Assembly: GCA_965221135.1 (NCBI GenBank)
Contig: CBDCRZ010000113.1
Span: forward strand, 1 to 64,000
DNA from: Sansalvadorimonas sp965221135
GTDB lineage: Bacteria > Pseudomonadota > Gammaproteobacteria > Pseudomonadales > Endozoicomonadaceae
Direction of reading: 5' to 3'
Length of the DNA stretch: 64,000 nt
Position 1 is the stretch's first letter. Each line of letters opens with the position of its first letter. The position numbers were made by a program, and so were the translations under genes. A model generated the notes under the pieces. The model searched no databases and was not told the DNA's origin. It saw only the letters and a list, made by a program, of their open reading frames with translations. Below, piece by piece: positions 44,176-54,082 of the stretch.

Positions 44176-47130
44176 ATGAGATTTACCGTGAATATTGGTG
44201 CTCACTTTTGCAGGAGAGAATTGTTTTTTATTTGGTTAATGCTACCGCTGTCAGGGGGCGTGATAGAGAAATGCGCAGCAGCAGATAAAGATACAAAAAA
44301 AAGCTGGGCGGCAATTGTAAAGCCTTTACCTGCTTCCCTGTATCCCGGTCGTACCTGTGTCCGGCCACATGCCTCTCCTGTTCCTGAATCATCAATGCTT
44401 CAGTGGCCACCTGTATTGACCACATCAAAGACCCATGCCGAAGTCCCTTCACGACAACAGGAATCGTCTGAGGCTACAGTTCGAACACATCCACAAAGAA
44501 GACCAGACAGAAAGAGACAATATTACCGCAACCCTTCCGCCGAGCGTTTCGATCAACAGATAGAAGCACTGGCAAACGAAGTGAATCGACTCAAAAAGCA
44601 ACTTCACGGGCCACATCGGGAGAGCCATAAAACCGCGCTTTTAGATCTTGCATTCCAGATGACAGAAAGAGATCCGCACCCGCTGCGAGCCAGTCCCAAA
44701 GCCCTTGCTCTTTTGGCAAATGCGTTTTCAAAATTAGCAAAATATCAAGAAGGCGCCACAGCGTTAGACTGGATAATGAAAGCCGTGATCCACCGCAGTC
44801 AAAAACAGCAGCTAACCAAACAGTGCGGATTTAAAGCCCAAACGCTGGCCATGGTGCTCAATAGCCTGAGTCAGGTGGTGGGTGACAAAGCCGACACGAC
44901 CCGGAAGGCGCTGGCCAAAGAGGTGGGAAGCCGTGATTTGACTGATCCCAGGGAGTGGTCGGCCCAGCATCTAGCCATGGTGACCAATGGCCTGAGTAAG
45001 GTGGAGGGTGACGACGCCGACACGACCCGGAAGGCGCTGGCCAAAGAGGTGGGAAGCCGTGATTTGACCGACACCAAAGAGTGGTCGGCCCAGTCTCTGG
45101 CCATGGTGACCAATGGCCTGAGGCAGGTGGCGGGGGACGACGCCGACACGACCCGGAAGGCGCTGGCCAAAGAGGTGGGGAGGCGTGATTTGACTGACCC
45201 CAGGGAGTGGTCGGCCCAGCATCTAGCCATGGTGACCAATGGCCTGAGTCAGGTGACGGGTGACGACGCCGACACGACCCGGAAGGCGCTGGCCAAAGAA
45301 GTGGGGAGGCGTGCCCTTGCCGGAGACCTTAAGTGCTGGATAGCGCAACATCTGGCCTTGGTGACCAATTGCCTGAGCCCGGTGACGGGGGACGACGCCG
45401 ACACGACCCGGAAGGCGCTGGCCAAAGAGGTGGGAAGCCGTGATTTGACTGACACCAAAGAGTGGTCGGCCCAGCACCTGGCCATGGTGACCAATGGCCT
45501 GAGCCCGGTGACGGGGGACGACGCCGACACGACCCGGAAGGCGCTGGCCAAAGAGGTGGGGAGGCGTGCCCTTGCCGGAGGCCTTAAGGGCTGGATAGCG
45601 CAAGAGCTGGCCATGGTGACCAATGGCCTGAGCCAGGTGACGGGGGACGACGCCGACACGACCCGGAAGGCGCTGGCCAAAGAGGTGGGAAGCCGTGATT
45701 TGACCGACACCAAAGAGTGGTCGGCCCAGCATCTGGCCATGGTGACCAATGGCCTGAGCCAGATGGCGGGGGACGACGCCGACACGACCCGGAAGGCGCT
45801 GGCCAAAGAGGTGGGGAGCCGTGCCCTTGCCGGAGGCCTTAAGGGCTGGATAGCGCAAGAGCTGGCCATGGTGACCAATGGCCTGAGCCAGATGGCGGGG
45901 GACGACGCCGACACGACCCGGAAGGCGCTGGCCAAAGAGGTGGGAAGCCGTGATTTGACTGACACCAGGGAGTGGTCGGCCCAGCCTCTGGCCATGGTGA
46001 CCAATGGCCTGAGTCAGGTGGCGGGGGACGACGCCGACACGACCCGGAAGGCGCTGGCCAAAGAGGTGGGGAGGCGTGCCCTTGCCGGAGACCTTAAGTG
46101 CTGGATAGCGCAAGATCTGGCCATGGTGATCAATGGCCTGAGCCCGGTGGCGGGGGACGACGCCGACACGACCCGGAAGGCGCTGGCCAAAGAGGTGGGA
46201 AGCCGTGATTTGACTGACCCCAGGGAGTGGTCGGCTCAGGATCTGGCCATGGTGGCCAGTGGGATGTCTCATTGCTCACACGTCATAGGGGAGGATGTTG
46301 TTCAAGCTTCAATTCAAGCCATTATGAACATATCGCCGACTGAACAGGATATCATTATGGCCCTTTACGCTTTGTGCCGTTTATCTCTGTCAGACGACCA
46401 GCTGAAACTTGGTTATTTCCTGGTTAAACGTCTTTGTGATATGACGGGTTTTATTGACACAGGCGGCCCTCTACAGCATAACGTCGGCGACTTCTTATGG
46501 AACCTGGCCGTTCTGGATTTATGTGCAAAACAAAATCCGCTCGTCAAGGATGATCCTGATACACCCCGTTTCGATATCTTTGTTAAGCCGCTAATGGATA
46601 GGGAAAATATCAGGGACCTTCTTTCACATCACTGGCAAGACAGATTTGCATATATTTACTGGGCAGGCATTTCTAACCTGGAAATTGATGTGTCTCCTGC
46701 TCTTTCTGCTCCTGAAAAAAAGCTGAAAGTCTCAGCATTACAAAACAGAGTGTTCCAGGCTGTTAAAAATGCTTTGCCAAACCAAAATATTGTTATGGAA
46801 GTGAATATTGAAGGGTTCCCCGTTGATATTCTGGTGGGTAAAACCTTGTGTATAGAGGTCGATGGCCCCCATCATTATATTCAGGATGACACAATGGAAA
46901 ACGATGAGCTTCTTCTTGCAAAAGAATCTGGAAAAAGAAGAGCGCGAGACCCTTTGATAGATCACATACTCAAAAGCCTGGGGTTTGAGGTGCTACGTAT
47001 TTCCTATGTTGAGACTGACTCGGTCGCAGGCCTTGGAACGTTTGTTGATCGGGTGATAAATGCAATGGACGAACAAGAAATGAGTCGCCAGTATGAAGGC
47101 CTGAGAGTGAATGACTTGCCAGCCTGGTAA
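44176..47130 (+). CDS. Exported 42-residue-repeat protein with RAP-like C-terminus, copy 3
   Basis: 984 residues from ATG 44176; in-frame starts at 43963 (inside the end of copy 2) or within the leader are possible. Signal peptide, basic patch (PQRRPDRKR) and coiled coil are present, then 11 repeats and the RAP-like domain with LCIEVDGPHHY. Here three of the alternative linkers carry Gly variants (ALAGGLKGWIA). Two units have SQMAG, seen only in this copy. One unit reads LALV instead of LAMV. Function inferred as for copy 1. Confidence 0.8.
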   Translation: MRFTVNIGAHFCRRELFFIWLMLPLSGGVIEKCAAADKDTKKSWAAIVKPLPASLYPGRTCVRPHASPVPESSMLQWPPVLTTSKTHAEVPSRQQESSEATVRTHPQRRPDRKRQYYRNPSAERFDQQIEALANEVNRLKKQLHGPHRESHKTALLDLAFQMTERDPHPLRASPKALALLANAFSKLAKYQEGATALDWIMKAVIHRSQKQQLTKQCGFKAQTLAMVLNSLSQVVGDKADTTRKALAKEVGSRDLTDPREWSAQHLAMVTNGLSKVEGDDADTTRKALAKEVGSRDLTDTKEWSAQSLAMVTNGLRQVAGDDADTTRKALAKEVGRRDLTDPREWSAQHLAMVTNGLSQVTGDDADTTRKALAKEVGRRALAGDLKCWIAQHLALVTNCLSPVTGDDADTTRKALAKEVGSRDLTDTKEWSAQHLAMVTNGLSPVTGDDADTTRKALAKEVGRRALAGGLKGWIAQELAMVTNGLSQVTGDDADTTRKALAKEVGSRDLTDTKEWSAQHLAMVTNGLSQMAGDDADTTRKALAKEVGSRALAGGLKGWIAQELAMVTNGLSQMAGDDADTTRKALAKEVGSRDLTDTREWSAQPLAMVTNGLSQVAGDDADTTRKALAKEVGRRALAGDLKCWIAQDLAMVINGLSPVAGDDADTTRKALAKEVGSRDLTDPREWSAQDLAMVASGMSHCSHVIGEDVVQASIQAIMNISPTEQDIIMALYALCRLSLSDDQLKLGYFLVKRLCDMTGFIDTGGPLQHNVGDFLWNLAVLDLCAKQNPLVKDDPDTPRFDIFVKPLMDRENIRDLLSHHWQDRFAYIYWAGISNLEIDVSPALSAPEKKLKVSALQNRVFQAVKNALPNQNIVMEVNIEGFPVDILVGKTLCIEVDGPHHYIQDDTMENDELLLAKESGKRRARDPLIDHILKSLGFEVLRISYVETDSVAGLGTFVDRVINAMDEQEMSRQYEGLRVNDLPAW
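44845..46242 (+). repeat. 126-bp intragenic repeats, copy 3 (11 units)
   Basis: Eleven units (seven of 126 bp, four of 129 bp; 1398 bp). Residue before LA(M/L)V in order: T, H, S, H, H, H, E, H, E, P, D, then D at the exit. Confidence 0.95.
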
Positions 47131-47323
47131 CCTTTCTACCAACCACCTGAACGCCACCATTTCAGGCAATGATTTTTCCTGTCCGGTTATGCTTTTGGAG
47201 GATCATGGTCGGTATATGAGGCGGTTTGCTGATTGTGTATTCCCTTCTCTTTTTGGCCTGTGCCGTCTTGCCATATATCCCGCCATTGCCTTTACTGCAC
47301 AGCCTCAACGAACGGGCAACAGG

Positions 47324-50300
47324 ATGAGATTTACCGTGAATATTGGTGCTCACTTTTGCAGGAGAGAATTGTTTTTTATTTGGTTAATGCTACCGCTGTC
47401 AGGGGGCGTGATAGAGAAATGCGCAGCAGCAGATAAAGATACAAAGAAAAGCTGGGCGGCAATTGTAAAGCCTTTACCTGCTTCCCTGTATCCCGGTCGT
47501 ACCGGTGTCCGGCCACATGCCTCTCCTGTTCCTGAATCATCAATGCTTCAGTGGCCGCCTGTATTGACCACATCAAAGACCCATGCCGAAGTCCCTTCAC
47601 GACAACAGGAATCGTCTGAGGCTACAGTTCGAACACATCCAAAAAGAAGACCAGACAGAAAGAGACAATATTACCGCAACCCTTCCGCGGAGCGTTTCGA
47701 TCAACAGATAGAAGCACTGGCAAACGAAGTGAATCGACTCAAAAAGCAACTTCACGGGCCACATCGGGAGAGCCATAAAATCGCGCTTTTAGATCTTGCA
47801 TTCCAGATGACAGAAAGAGATCCGCACCCGCTGCGAGCCAGTCCCAAAGCCCTTGCTCTTTTGGCAAATGCGTTTTCAAAATTAGCAAAATATCAAGAAG
47901 GCGCCACAGCGTTAGACTGGATAATGAAAGCCGTGATCCACCGCAGTCAAAAACAGCAGCTAACCAAACAGTGCGGATTTAACGCCCAAAATCTGGCCAT
48001 GGTGCTCAATAGCCTGAGTCAGGTTGCCGGTGACAAAGCCGACACGACCCGGAAGGCGCTGGCCAAAGAGGTGGGGAGGCGTGATTTGACTGACTCCAGG
48101 GAGTGGTCGGCCCAGTCTCTGGCCATGGTGACCAATGGCCTGAACCAGGTGACGGGGGACGACGCCAGCACGACCCGGAAGGCGCTGGCCAAAGAAGTGG
48201 GAAGCCGTGATTTGACCGACACCAAAGAGTGGTCGGCCCAGCATCTGGCCATGGTGACCAATGGCCTGAGTCAGGTAGCGGGTGACGACGCCGACACGAC
48301 CCGGAAGGCGCTGGCCAAAGAGGTGGGGAGGCGTGATTTGACTGACTCCAGGGAGTGGTCGGCCCAGCCTCTGGCCATGGTGACCAATGGCCTGAGCCAG
48401 GTGGCGGGGGACGACGCCGACACGACCCGGAAGGCGCTGGCCAAAGAGGTGGGAAGCCGTGATTTGACCGACACCAAAGAGTGGTCGGCCCAGCATCTAG
48501 CCATGGTGACCAATGGCCTGAGCCAGGTGGCGGGGGTCGACGCCGACACGACCCGGAAGGCGCTGGCCAAAGAAGTGGGGAGGCGTGCCCTTGCCGGAGA
48601 CCTTAAGTGCTGGATAGCGCAACATCTGGCCATGGTGACCAATGGCCTGAGTCAGGTGACGGGGGACGACGCCGACACGACCCGGAAGGCGCTGGCCAAA
48701 GAGGTGGGAAGCCGTGATTTGACCGACACCAAAGAGTGGTCGGCCCAGCATCTGGCCATGGTGACCAATGGCCTGAGTCCGGTGACGGGGGACGACGCCG
48801 ACACGACCCGGAAGGCGCTGGCCAAAGAAGTGGGGAGGCGTGCCCTTGCCGGAGACCTTATGTGCTGGATAGCGCAAGGTCTGGCCATGGTTACCAATGG
48901 CCTGAGTCAGGTGGCGGGGGACGACGCCGACGCGACCCGGAAGGCGCTGGCCAAAGAGGTGGGAAGCCGTGATTTGACCAACACCAAAGAGTGGTCGGCC
49001 CAGCATCTGGCCATGGTGACCAATGGCCTGAGCCCGGCGACGGGGGACGACGCCGACACGACCCGGAAGGCGCTGGCCAAAGAAGTGGGGAGGCGTGCCC
49101 TTGCCGGAGACCTTAAGTGCTGGATAGCGCAAGATCTGGCCATGGTGACCAATGGCCTGAGTCAGGTGACGGGGGACGACGCCGACACGTCCCGGAAGGC
49201 GCTGGCCAAAGAGGTGGGGAGGCGTGATTTGACCGACACCAGTGAGTGGTCGGCCCAGCCTCTGGCCATGGTGACCAATGGCCTGAGGCAGGTTACGGGG
49301 GACGACGCCGACACGACCCGGAAGGCGCTGGCCAAAGAGATGGGGAGCCGTGCCCTTGCCGGAGGCCTTAAAGGCTGGATAGCGCAAGAGCTGGCCATGG
49401 TGACCAACGGCCTGAGTCAGGTGGCGGGTGACGACGCCGACACGACCCGGAAGGCGCTGGCCAAAGAGGTGGGAAGCCGTGATTTGACTGACACCAGTGA
49501 GTGGTCGGCCCAGTCTCTGGCCATGGTGGCCAGTGGGATGTCTCATTGCTCACACGTCATAGGGGAGGATGTTGTTCAAGCTTCGATTCAAGCCATTATG
49601 AACATATCGCCGACTGAACAGGATATCATTATGGCCCTTGACGCTTTGTGCCGTTTATCTCTGTCAGACGACCAGCTGAAGCTTGGCTATTTCCTGGTTA
49701 AACGTCTTTGTGATATGTCTGGTTTTATTGACACAGACGGCTCTCTACAGCATAGCGTCGGCGACGTCTTATGGAACCTGGCCGTTCTGGATTTATGTGC
49801 AAAACAAAATCCGCTCGTCAAGGATGATCCTGATACACCCCGTTTCGATATCTTTGTTAAGCCGATAATGGATATGGAAAATATCAGGGATCTTCTTTCA
49901 CATCACTGGCAAGACAGATTTGCATATATTTACTGGGCAGGCATTTCTAACTTGGAAATTGATGTGTCTCCTGCTCTTTCTGCTCCTGAAAAAAAGGTGA
50001 AGGTCTCAGCATCACAAAACAGAGTGTTCCAGGCTGTTAAAAATGCTTTGCCAAACCAAAATATTGTTATGGAAGTGAATATTGAAGGGTTCCCAGTTGA
50101 TATTCTGGTGGGTAAAACCTTGTGTATAGAGGTCGATGGCCCCCATCATTATATTCAGGATGACACAATGGAAAACGATGAGCCTCTTCTTGCAAAAGAA
50201 TCTGGAAAAAGAAGAGCGCGAGACCCTTTGATAGATCACATACTCAAAGGCCTGGGGTTTGAGGTGCTACGTATTTCCTATGTTGAGACTGACTCGGTCG

Positions 50301-50404
50301 CAGGCCTTGGAACCTTTGTTGATCGGGTGATAAATGCAATGGACGAACAAGAAATGAGTCGCCAGTATGAAGGCCTGAGAGTGAATGACTTGCCAGCCTG
50401 GTAA
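47324..50404 (+). CDS. Exported 42-residue-repeat protein with RAP-like C-terminus, copy 4
   Basis: 1026 residues from ATG 47324 (an in-frame start at 47111 would add 71). Same order of parts: signal peptide, Arg/Lys patch, coiled coil, 12 repeats, RAP-like domain. This copy has the most changes in the C-terminal domain (MSGFIDTDGSLQHSVGDVLWN, DMENIRD, ENDEPLLAK). It also begins its repeats with NAQNLAMV instead of KAQTLAMV, so it is the most diverged member outside the repeats. All reading frames are intact. Function inferred as for copy 1. Confidence 0.8.
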   Translation: MRFTVNIGAHFCRRELFFIWLMLPLSGGVIEKCAAADKDTKKSWAAIVKPLPASLYPGRTGVRPHASPVPESSMLQWPPVLTTSKTHAEVPSRQQESSEATVRTHPKRRPDRKRQYYRNPSAERFDQQIEALANEVNRLKKQLHGPHRESHKIALLDLAFQMTERDPHPLRASPKALALLANAFSKLAKYQEGATALDWIMKAVIHRSQKQQLTKQCGFNAQNLAMVLNSLSQVAGDKADTTRKALAKEVGRRDLTDSREWSAQSLAMVTNGLNQVTGDDASTTRKALAKEVGSRDLTDTKEWSAQHLAMVTNGLSQVAGDDADTTRKALAKEVGRRDLTDSREWSAQPLAMVTNGLSQVAGDDADTTRKALAKEVGSRDLTDTKEWSAQHLAMVTNGLSQVAGVDADTTRKALAKEVGRRALAGDLKCWIAQHLAMVTNGLSQVTGDDADTTRKALAKEVGSRDLTDTKEWSAQHLAMVTNGLSPVTGDDADTTRKALAKEVGRRALAGDLMCWIAQGLAMVTNGLSQVAGDDADATRKALAKEVGSRDLTNTKEWSAQHLAMVTNGLSPATGDDADTTRKALAKEVGRRALAGDLKCWIAQDLAMVTNGLSQVTGDDADTSRKALAKEVGRRDLTDTSEWSAQPLAMVTNGLRQVTGDDADTTRKALAKEMGSRALAGGLKGWIAQELAMVTNGLSQVAGDDADTTRKALAKEVGSRDLTDTSEWSAQSLAMVASGMSHCSHVIGEDVVQASIQAIMNISPTEQDIIMALDALCRLSLSDDQLKLGYFLVKRLCDMSGFIDTDGSLQHSVGDVLWNLAVLDLCAKQNPLVKDDPDTPRFDIFVKPIMDMENIRDLLSHHWQDRFAYIYWAGISNLEIDVSPALSAPEKKVKVSASQNRVFQAVKNALPNQNIVMEVNIEGFPVDILVGKTLCIEVDGPHHYIQDDTMENDEPLLAKESGKRRARDPLIDHILKGLGFEVLRISYVETDSVAGLGTFVDRVINAMDEQEMSRQYEGLRVNDLPAW
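47993..49516 (+). repeat. 126-bp intragenic repeats, copy 4 (12 units)
   Basis: Twelve units (eight of 126 bp, four of 129 bp; 1524 bp). Residue before LAMV in order: N, S, H, P, H, H, H, G, H, D, P, E, then S at the exit. Confidence 0.95.
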
Positions 50405-50597
50405 CCTTTCTACCAACCACCTGAACGCCACCATTTCAGGCAATGATTTTTCCTGTCCGGTTATGCTTTTGGAGGATCATGGTCGGTATATGAGGCGGTT
50501 TGCTGATTGTTTATTCCCTTCTCTTTTTGGCCTGTGCCGTCTTGCCATATATCCCGCCATTGCCTTTACTGCACAGCCTCAACGAACGGGCAACAGG

Positions 50598-53500
50598 ATG
50601 AGATTTACCGTGAATATTGGTGCTCACTTTAGCGGGAGAGAATTGTTTTTTATTTGGTTAATGCTACCGCTGTCAGGGGGCGTGATAGAGAAATGCGCAG
50701 CAGCAGATAAAGATACAAAGAAAAGCTGGGCGGCAATTGTAAAGCCTTTACCTGCTTCCCTGTATCCCGGTCGTACCGGTGTCCGGCCACATGCCTCTCC
50801 TGTTCCTGAATCATCAATGCTTCAGTGGCCGCCTGTATTGACCACATCAAAGACCCATGCCGAAGTCCCTTCACGACAACAGGAATCGTCTGAGGCTACA
50901 GTTCGAACACATCCACAAAGAAGACCAGACAGAAAGAGACAATATTACCGCAACCCTTCCGCCGAGCGTTTCGATCAACAGATAGAAGCACTGGCAAACG
51001 AAGTGAATCGACTCAAAAAGCAACTTCACGGGCCACATCGGGAGAGCCATAAAACCGCGCTTTTAGATCTTGCATTCCAGATGACAGAAAGAGAGCCGCA
51101 CCCGCTTCGAGCCAGTCCCAAAGCCCTTGCTCTTTTGGCAAATGCGTTTTCAAAATTAGCAAAATATCAAGAAGGCGCCACAGCGTTAGACTGGATAATG
51201 AAAGCCGTGATCCACCGCAGTCAAAAACAGCAGCTAACCAAACAGTGCGGATTTAAAGCCCAAACGCTGGCCATGGTGCTCAATAGCCTGAGTCAGGTGG
51301 CGGGTGACAAAGCCGACACGACCCGGAAGGCGCTGGCCAAAGAAGTGGAAAGCCGTGATTTGACCGACACCAAAGAGTGGTCGGCCCAGCCTCTGGCCAT
51401 GGTGACCAATGGCCTGAGCCAGGTAACGGGGGACGACGCCGACACGACCCGGAAGGCGCTGGCCAAAGAAGTGGGGAGGCGTGCCCTTGCCGGAGACCTT
51501 AAGTGCTGGATAGCGCAAGAGCTGGCCATGGTGACCAATGGCCTGAGTCAGCTGGCGGGTGACGACGCCGACACGACCCGGAAGGCGCTGGCCAAAGAGG
51601 TGGGAAGCCGTGATTTGACCGACACCAAAGAGTGGTCGGCCCAGCCTCTGGCCATGGTGACCAATGGCCTGAGTCAGGTGGCGGGGGACGACGCCGACAC
51701 GACCCGGAAGGCGCTGGCCAAAGAGGTGGGGAGGCGTGATTTGACCGACACCAAAGAGTGGTCGGCCCAGCCTCTGGCCATGGTGACCAATGGCCTGAGG
51801 CAGGTGACGGGGGACGACGCCGACACGACCCGGAAGGCGCTGGCCAAAGAGGTGGGGAGGCGTGCCCTTGCCGGAGACCTTAAGTGCTGGATAGCGCAAC
51901 ATCTGGCCATGGTGACCAATGGCCTGAGTCAGGTGGCGGGGGACGACGCCGACACGACCCGGAAGGCGCTGGCCAAAGAAGCCGTGGGGAGGCGTGATTT
52001 GACTGCCCCCTGGGAGTGGTCGGACCTTAAGTGCTGGATAGCGCATCTGGCCATGGTGACCAATGGCCTGAGCCCGGTGACGGGGGACGACGCCGACACG
52101 ACCCGGAAGGCGCTGGCCAAAGAAGTGGGGAGGCGTGCCCTTGCCGGAGACCTTAAGTGCTGGATAGCGCAAGATCTGGCCATGGTGACCAATGGCCTGA
52201 GTCAGCTGGCGGGTGACGACGCCGACACGACCCGGAAGGCGCTGGCCAAAGAGGTGGGAAGCCGTGATCTGACCGACACCAAAGAGTGGTCGGCCCAGCC
52301 TCTGGCCATGGTGACCAATGGCCTGAGGCAGGTGACGGGGGACGACGCCGACACGACCCGGAAGGCGCTGGCCAAAGAGGTGGGGAGGCGTGATTTGACT
52401 GACACCAAAGAGTGGTCGGCCCAGCATCTGGCCATGGTGACCAATGGCCTGAGGCAGGTGGACGGGGGACGACGCCGACACGACCCGGAAGGCGCTGGCC
52501 AAAGAGGTGGGAAGCCGTGATTTGACCGACACCAAAGAGGCGTGCCCTTGCCGGAGACCTTAAGTGCTGGTTAGCGCAACATCTGGCCATGGTGACCAAT
52601 GGCCTGAGTCAGGTGGAGGGGGACGACGCCGACACGACCCGGAAGGCGCTGGCCAAAGAGGTAGGGAGGCGTGATTTGACTGACCCCAGGGAGTGGTCGG
52701 CCCAGCATCTGGCCATGGTGACCAATGGCCTGAGGCAGGTGGCGGGGGACGACGCCGACACAACCCGGAAGGCGCTGGCCAAAGAAGTGGGGAGGCGTGC
52801 CCTTGCCGGAGACCTTAAGTGCTGGATAGCGCAAGATCTGGCCATGGTGACCAATGGCCTGAGGCAGGTGGCGGGGGACGACGCCGACACGACCCGGAAG
52901 GCGCTGGCCAAAGAAGTGGGGAGGCGTGCCCTTGCCGGAGACCTTAAGTGCTGGATAGCGCAAGATCTGGCCATGGTGACCAATGGCCTGAGTCAGGTGG
53001 CGGGGGACGACGCCGACACGACCCGGAAGGCGCTGGCCAAAGAGGTGGGAAGCCGTGATTTGACTGACACCAGGGAGTGGTCGGCCCAGCATCTGGCCAT
53101 GGTGGCCAGTGGGATGTCTCATTGCTCACACGTCATAGGGGAGGATGTTGTTCAAGCTTCGATTCAAGCCATTATGAACATATCGCCGACTGAACAGGAT
53201 ATCATTATGGCCCTTGACGCTTTGTGCCGTTTATCTCTGTCAGACGACCAGCTGAAGCTTGGCTATTTCCTGGTTAAACGTCTTTGTGATATGACTGGTT
53301 TTATTGACACAGGCGGCCCTCTACAGCATAGCGTCGGCGACTTCTTATGGAACCTGGCCGTTCTGGATTTATGTGCAAAACAAAATCCGCTCGTCAAGGA
53401 TGATCCTGATACACCCCGTTTCGATATCTTTGTTAAGCCGCTAATGGATAGGGAAAATATCAGGGACCTTCTTTCACATCACTGGCAAGACAGATTTGCA

Positions 53501-53980
53501 TATATTTACTGGGCAGGCATTTCTAACCTGGAAATTGATGTGTCTCCTGCTCTTTCTGCTCCTGAAAAAAAGGTGAAGGTCTCAGCATTACAAAACAGAG
53601 TGTTCCAGGCTGTTAAAAATGCTTTGCCAAACCAAAATATTGTTATGGAAGTGAATATTGAAGGGTTCCCAGTTGATATTCTGGTGGGTAAAACCTTGTG
53701 TATAGAGGTCGATGGCCCCCATCATTATATTCAGGATGATACAATGGAAAACGATGAGCTTCTTCTTGCAAAAGAATCTGGAAAAAGAAGAGCGCGAGAC
53801 CCTTTGATAGATCACATACTCAAAAGCCTGGGGTTTGAGGTGCTACGTATTTCCTATGTTGAGACTGACTCGGTCGCAGGCCTTGGAACCTTTGTTGATC
53901 GGGTGATAAATGCAATGGACGAACAAGAAATGAGTAGCCAGTATGAAGGCCTGAGAGTGAATGACCTGCCAGCCTGGTAA
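50598..53980 (+). pseudogene. Exported 42-residue-repeat protein with RAP-like C-terminus, copy 5, frameshifted
   Basis: The N-terminal part (signal, basic patch, coiled coil, first repeats) reads from 50598 to a stop at 52520. The last repeats and the whole RAP-like domain read in another frame up to 53980. Two lesions cause this: one extra base near 52459-52462 (GTGGACGGGGG instead of GTGACGGGGG or GTGGCGGGGG), and a hybrid junction near 52540 where a DTKE-type unit is joined to the GCGTGCCC of an ALAG-type unit. A third oddity at about 51980-52045 is an in-frame mosaic linker of 48 instead of 42 residues. These look like unequal exchange within the repeats, real or made by assembly. The downstream half has no signal of its own. 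Confidence 0.8.
51267..53092 (+). repeat. 126-bp intragenic repeats, copy 5 (14 units, three irregular features)
   Basis: Counting units, linker variants and lesions accounts exactly for 1826 bp. There are fourteen units, five with the 3-bp longer linker, one mosaic unit 18 bp longer, and one hybrid unit 27 bp longer plus two single-base shifts. Residue before LAMV in order: T, P, E, P, P, H, H, D, P, H, H, H, D, D, then H at the exit. Confidence 0.9.
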
Positions 53981-54082
53981 CCTTTCTACCAGCCACCTGA
54001 ACGCCACCATTTCAGGCAATGATTTTTCCTGTCCGGTTATGCTTTTGGAGGATCATGGCTACGCATTTTACAAAGCATCTCC

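Larger units (their letters stand above)
37306..54057 (+). repeat. Tandem array of five 3.1-3.6 kb gene units plus a truncated sixth start
   Basis: Each unit begins with the same sequence, GTAACCTTTCTACCAACCAC, at 37306, 40445, 43979, 47127, 50401 and 53977. Unit lengths are 3139, 3534, 3148, 3274 and 3576 bases. In the first four units the length differences are fully explained by the number of 126-bp internal repeats, small codon-size variants and an 8-bp insertion in unit 2. The conserved leader holds a hairpin (CCTGAA/TTCAGG, 37325-37345 in unit 1) and a GGAGG before short start codons. The sixth copy of the leader is cut after 54057, where IS66-like DNA begins. The near-identity shows recent amplification or ongoing gene conversion. 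Confidence 0.97.

Noticed and set aside
38172..53092. CRISPR array
   Set aside because: The period of 126 bp, absence of spacers and a continuous protein frame show tandem coding repeats, not CRISPR.
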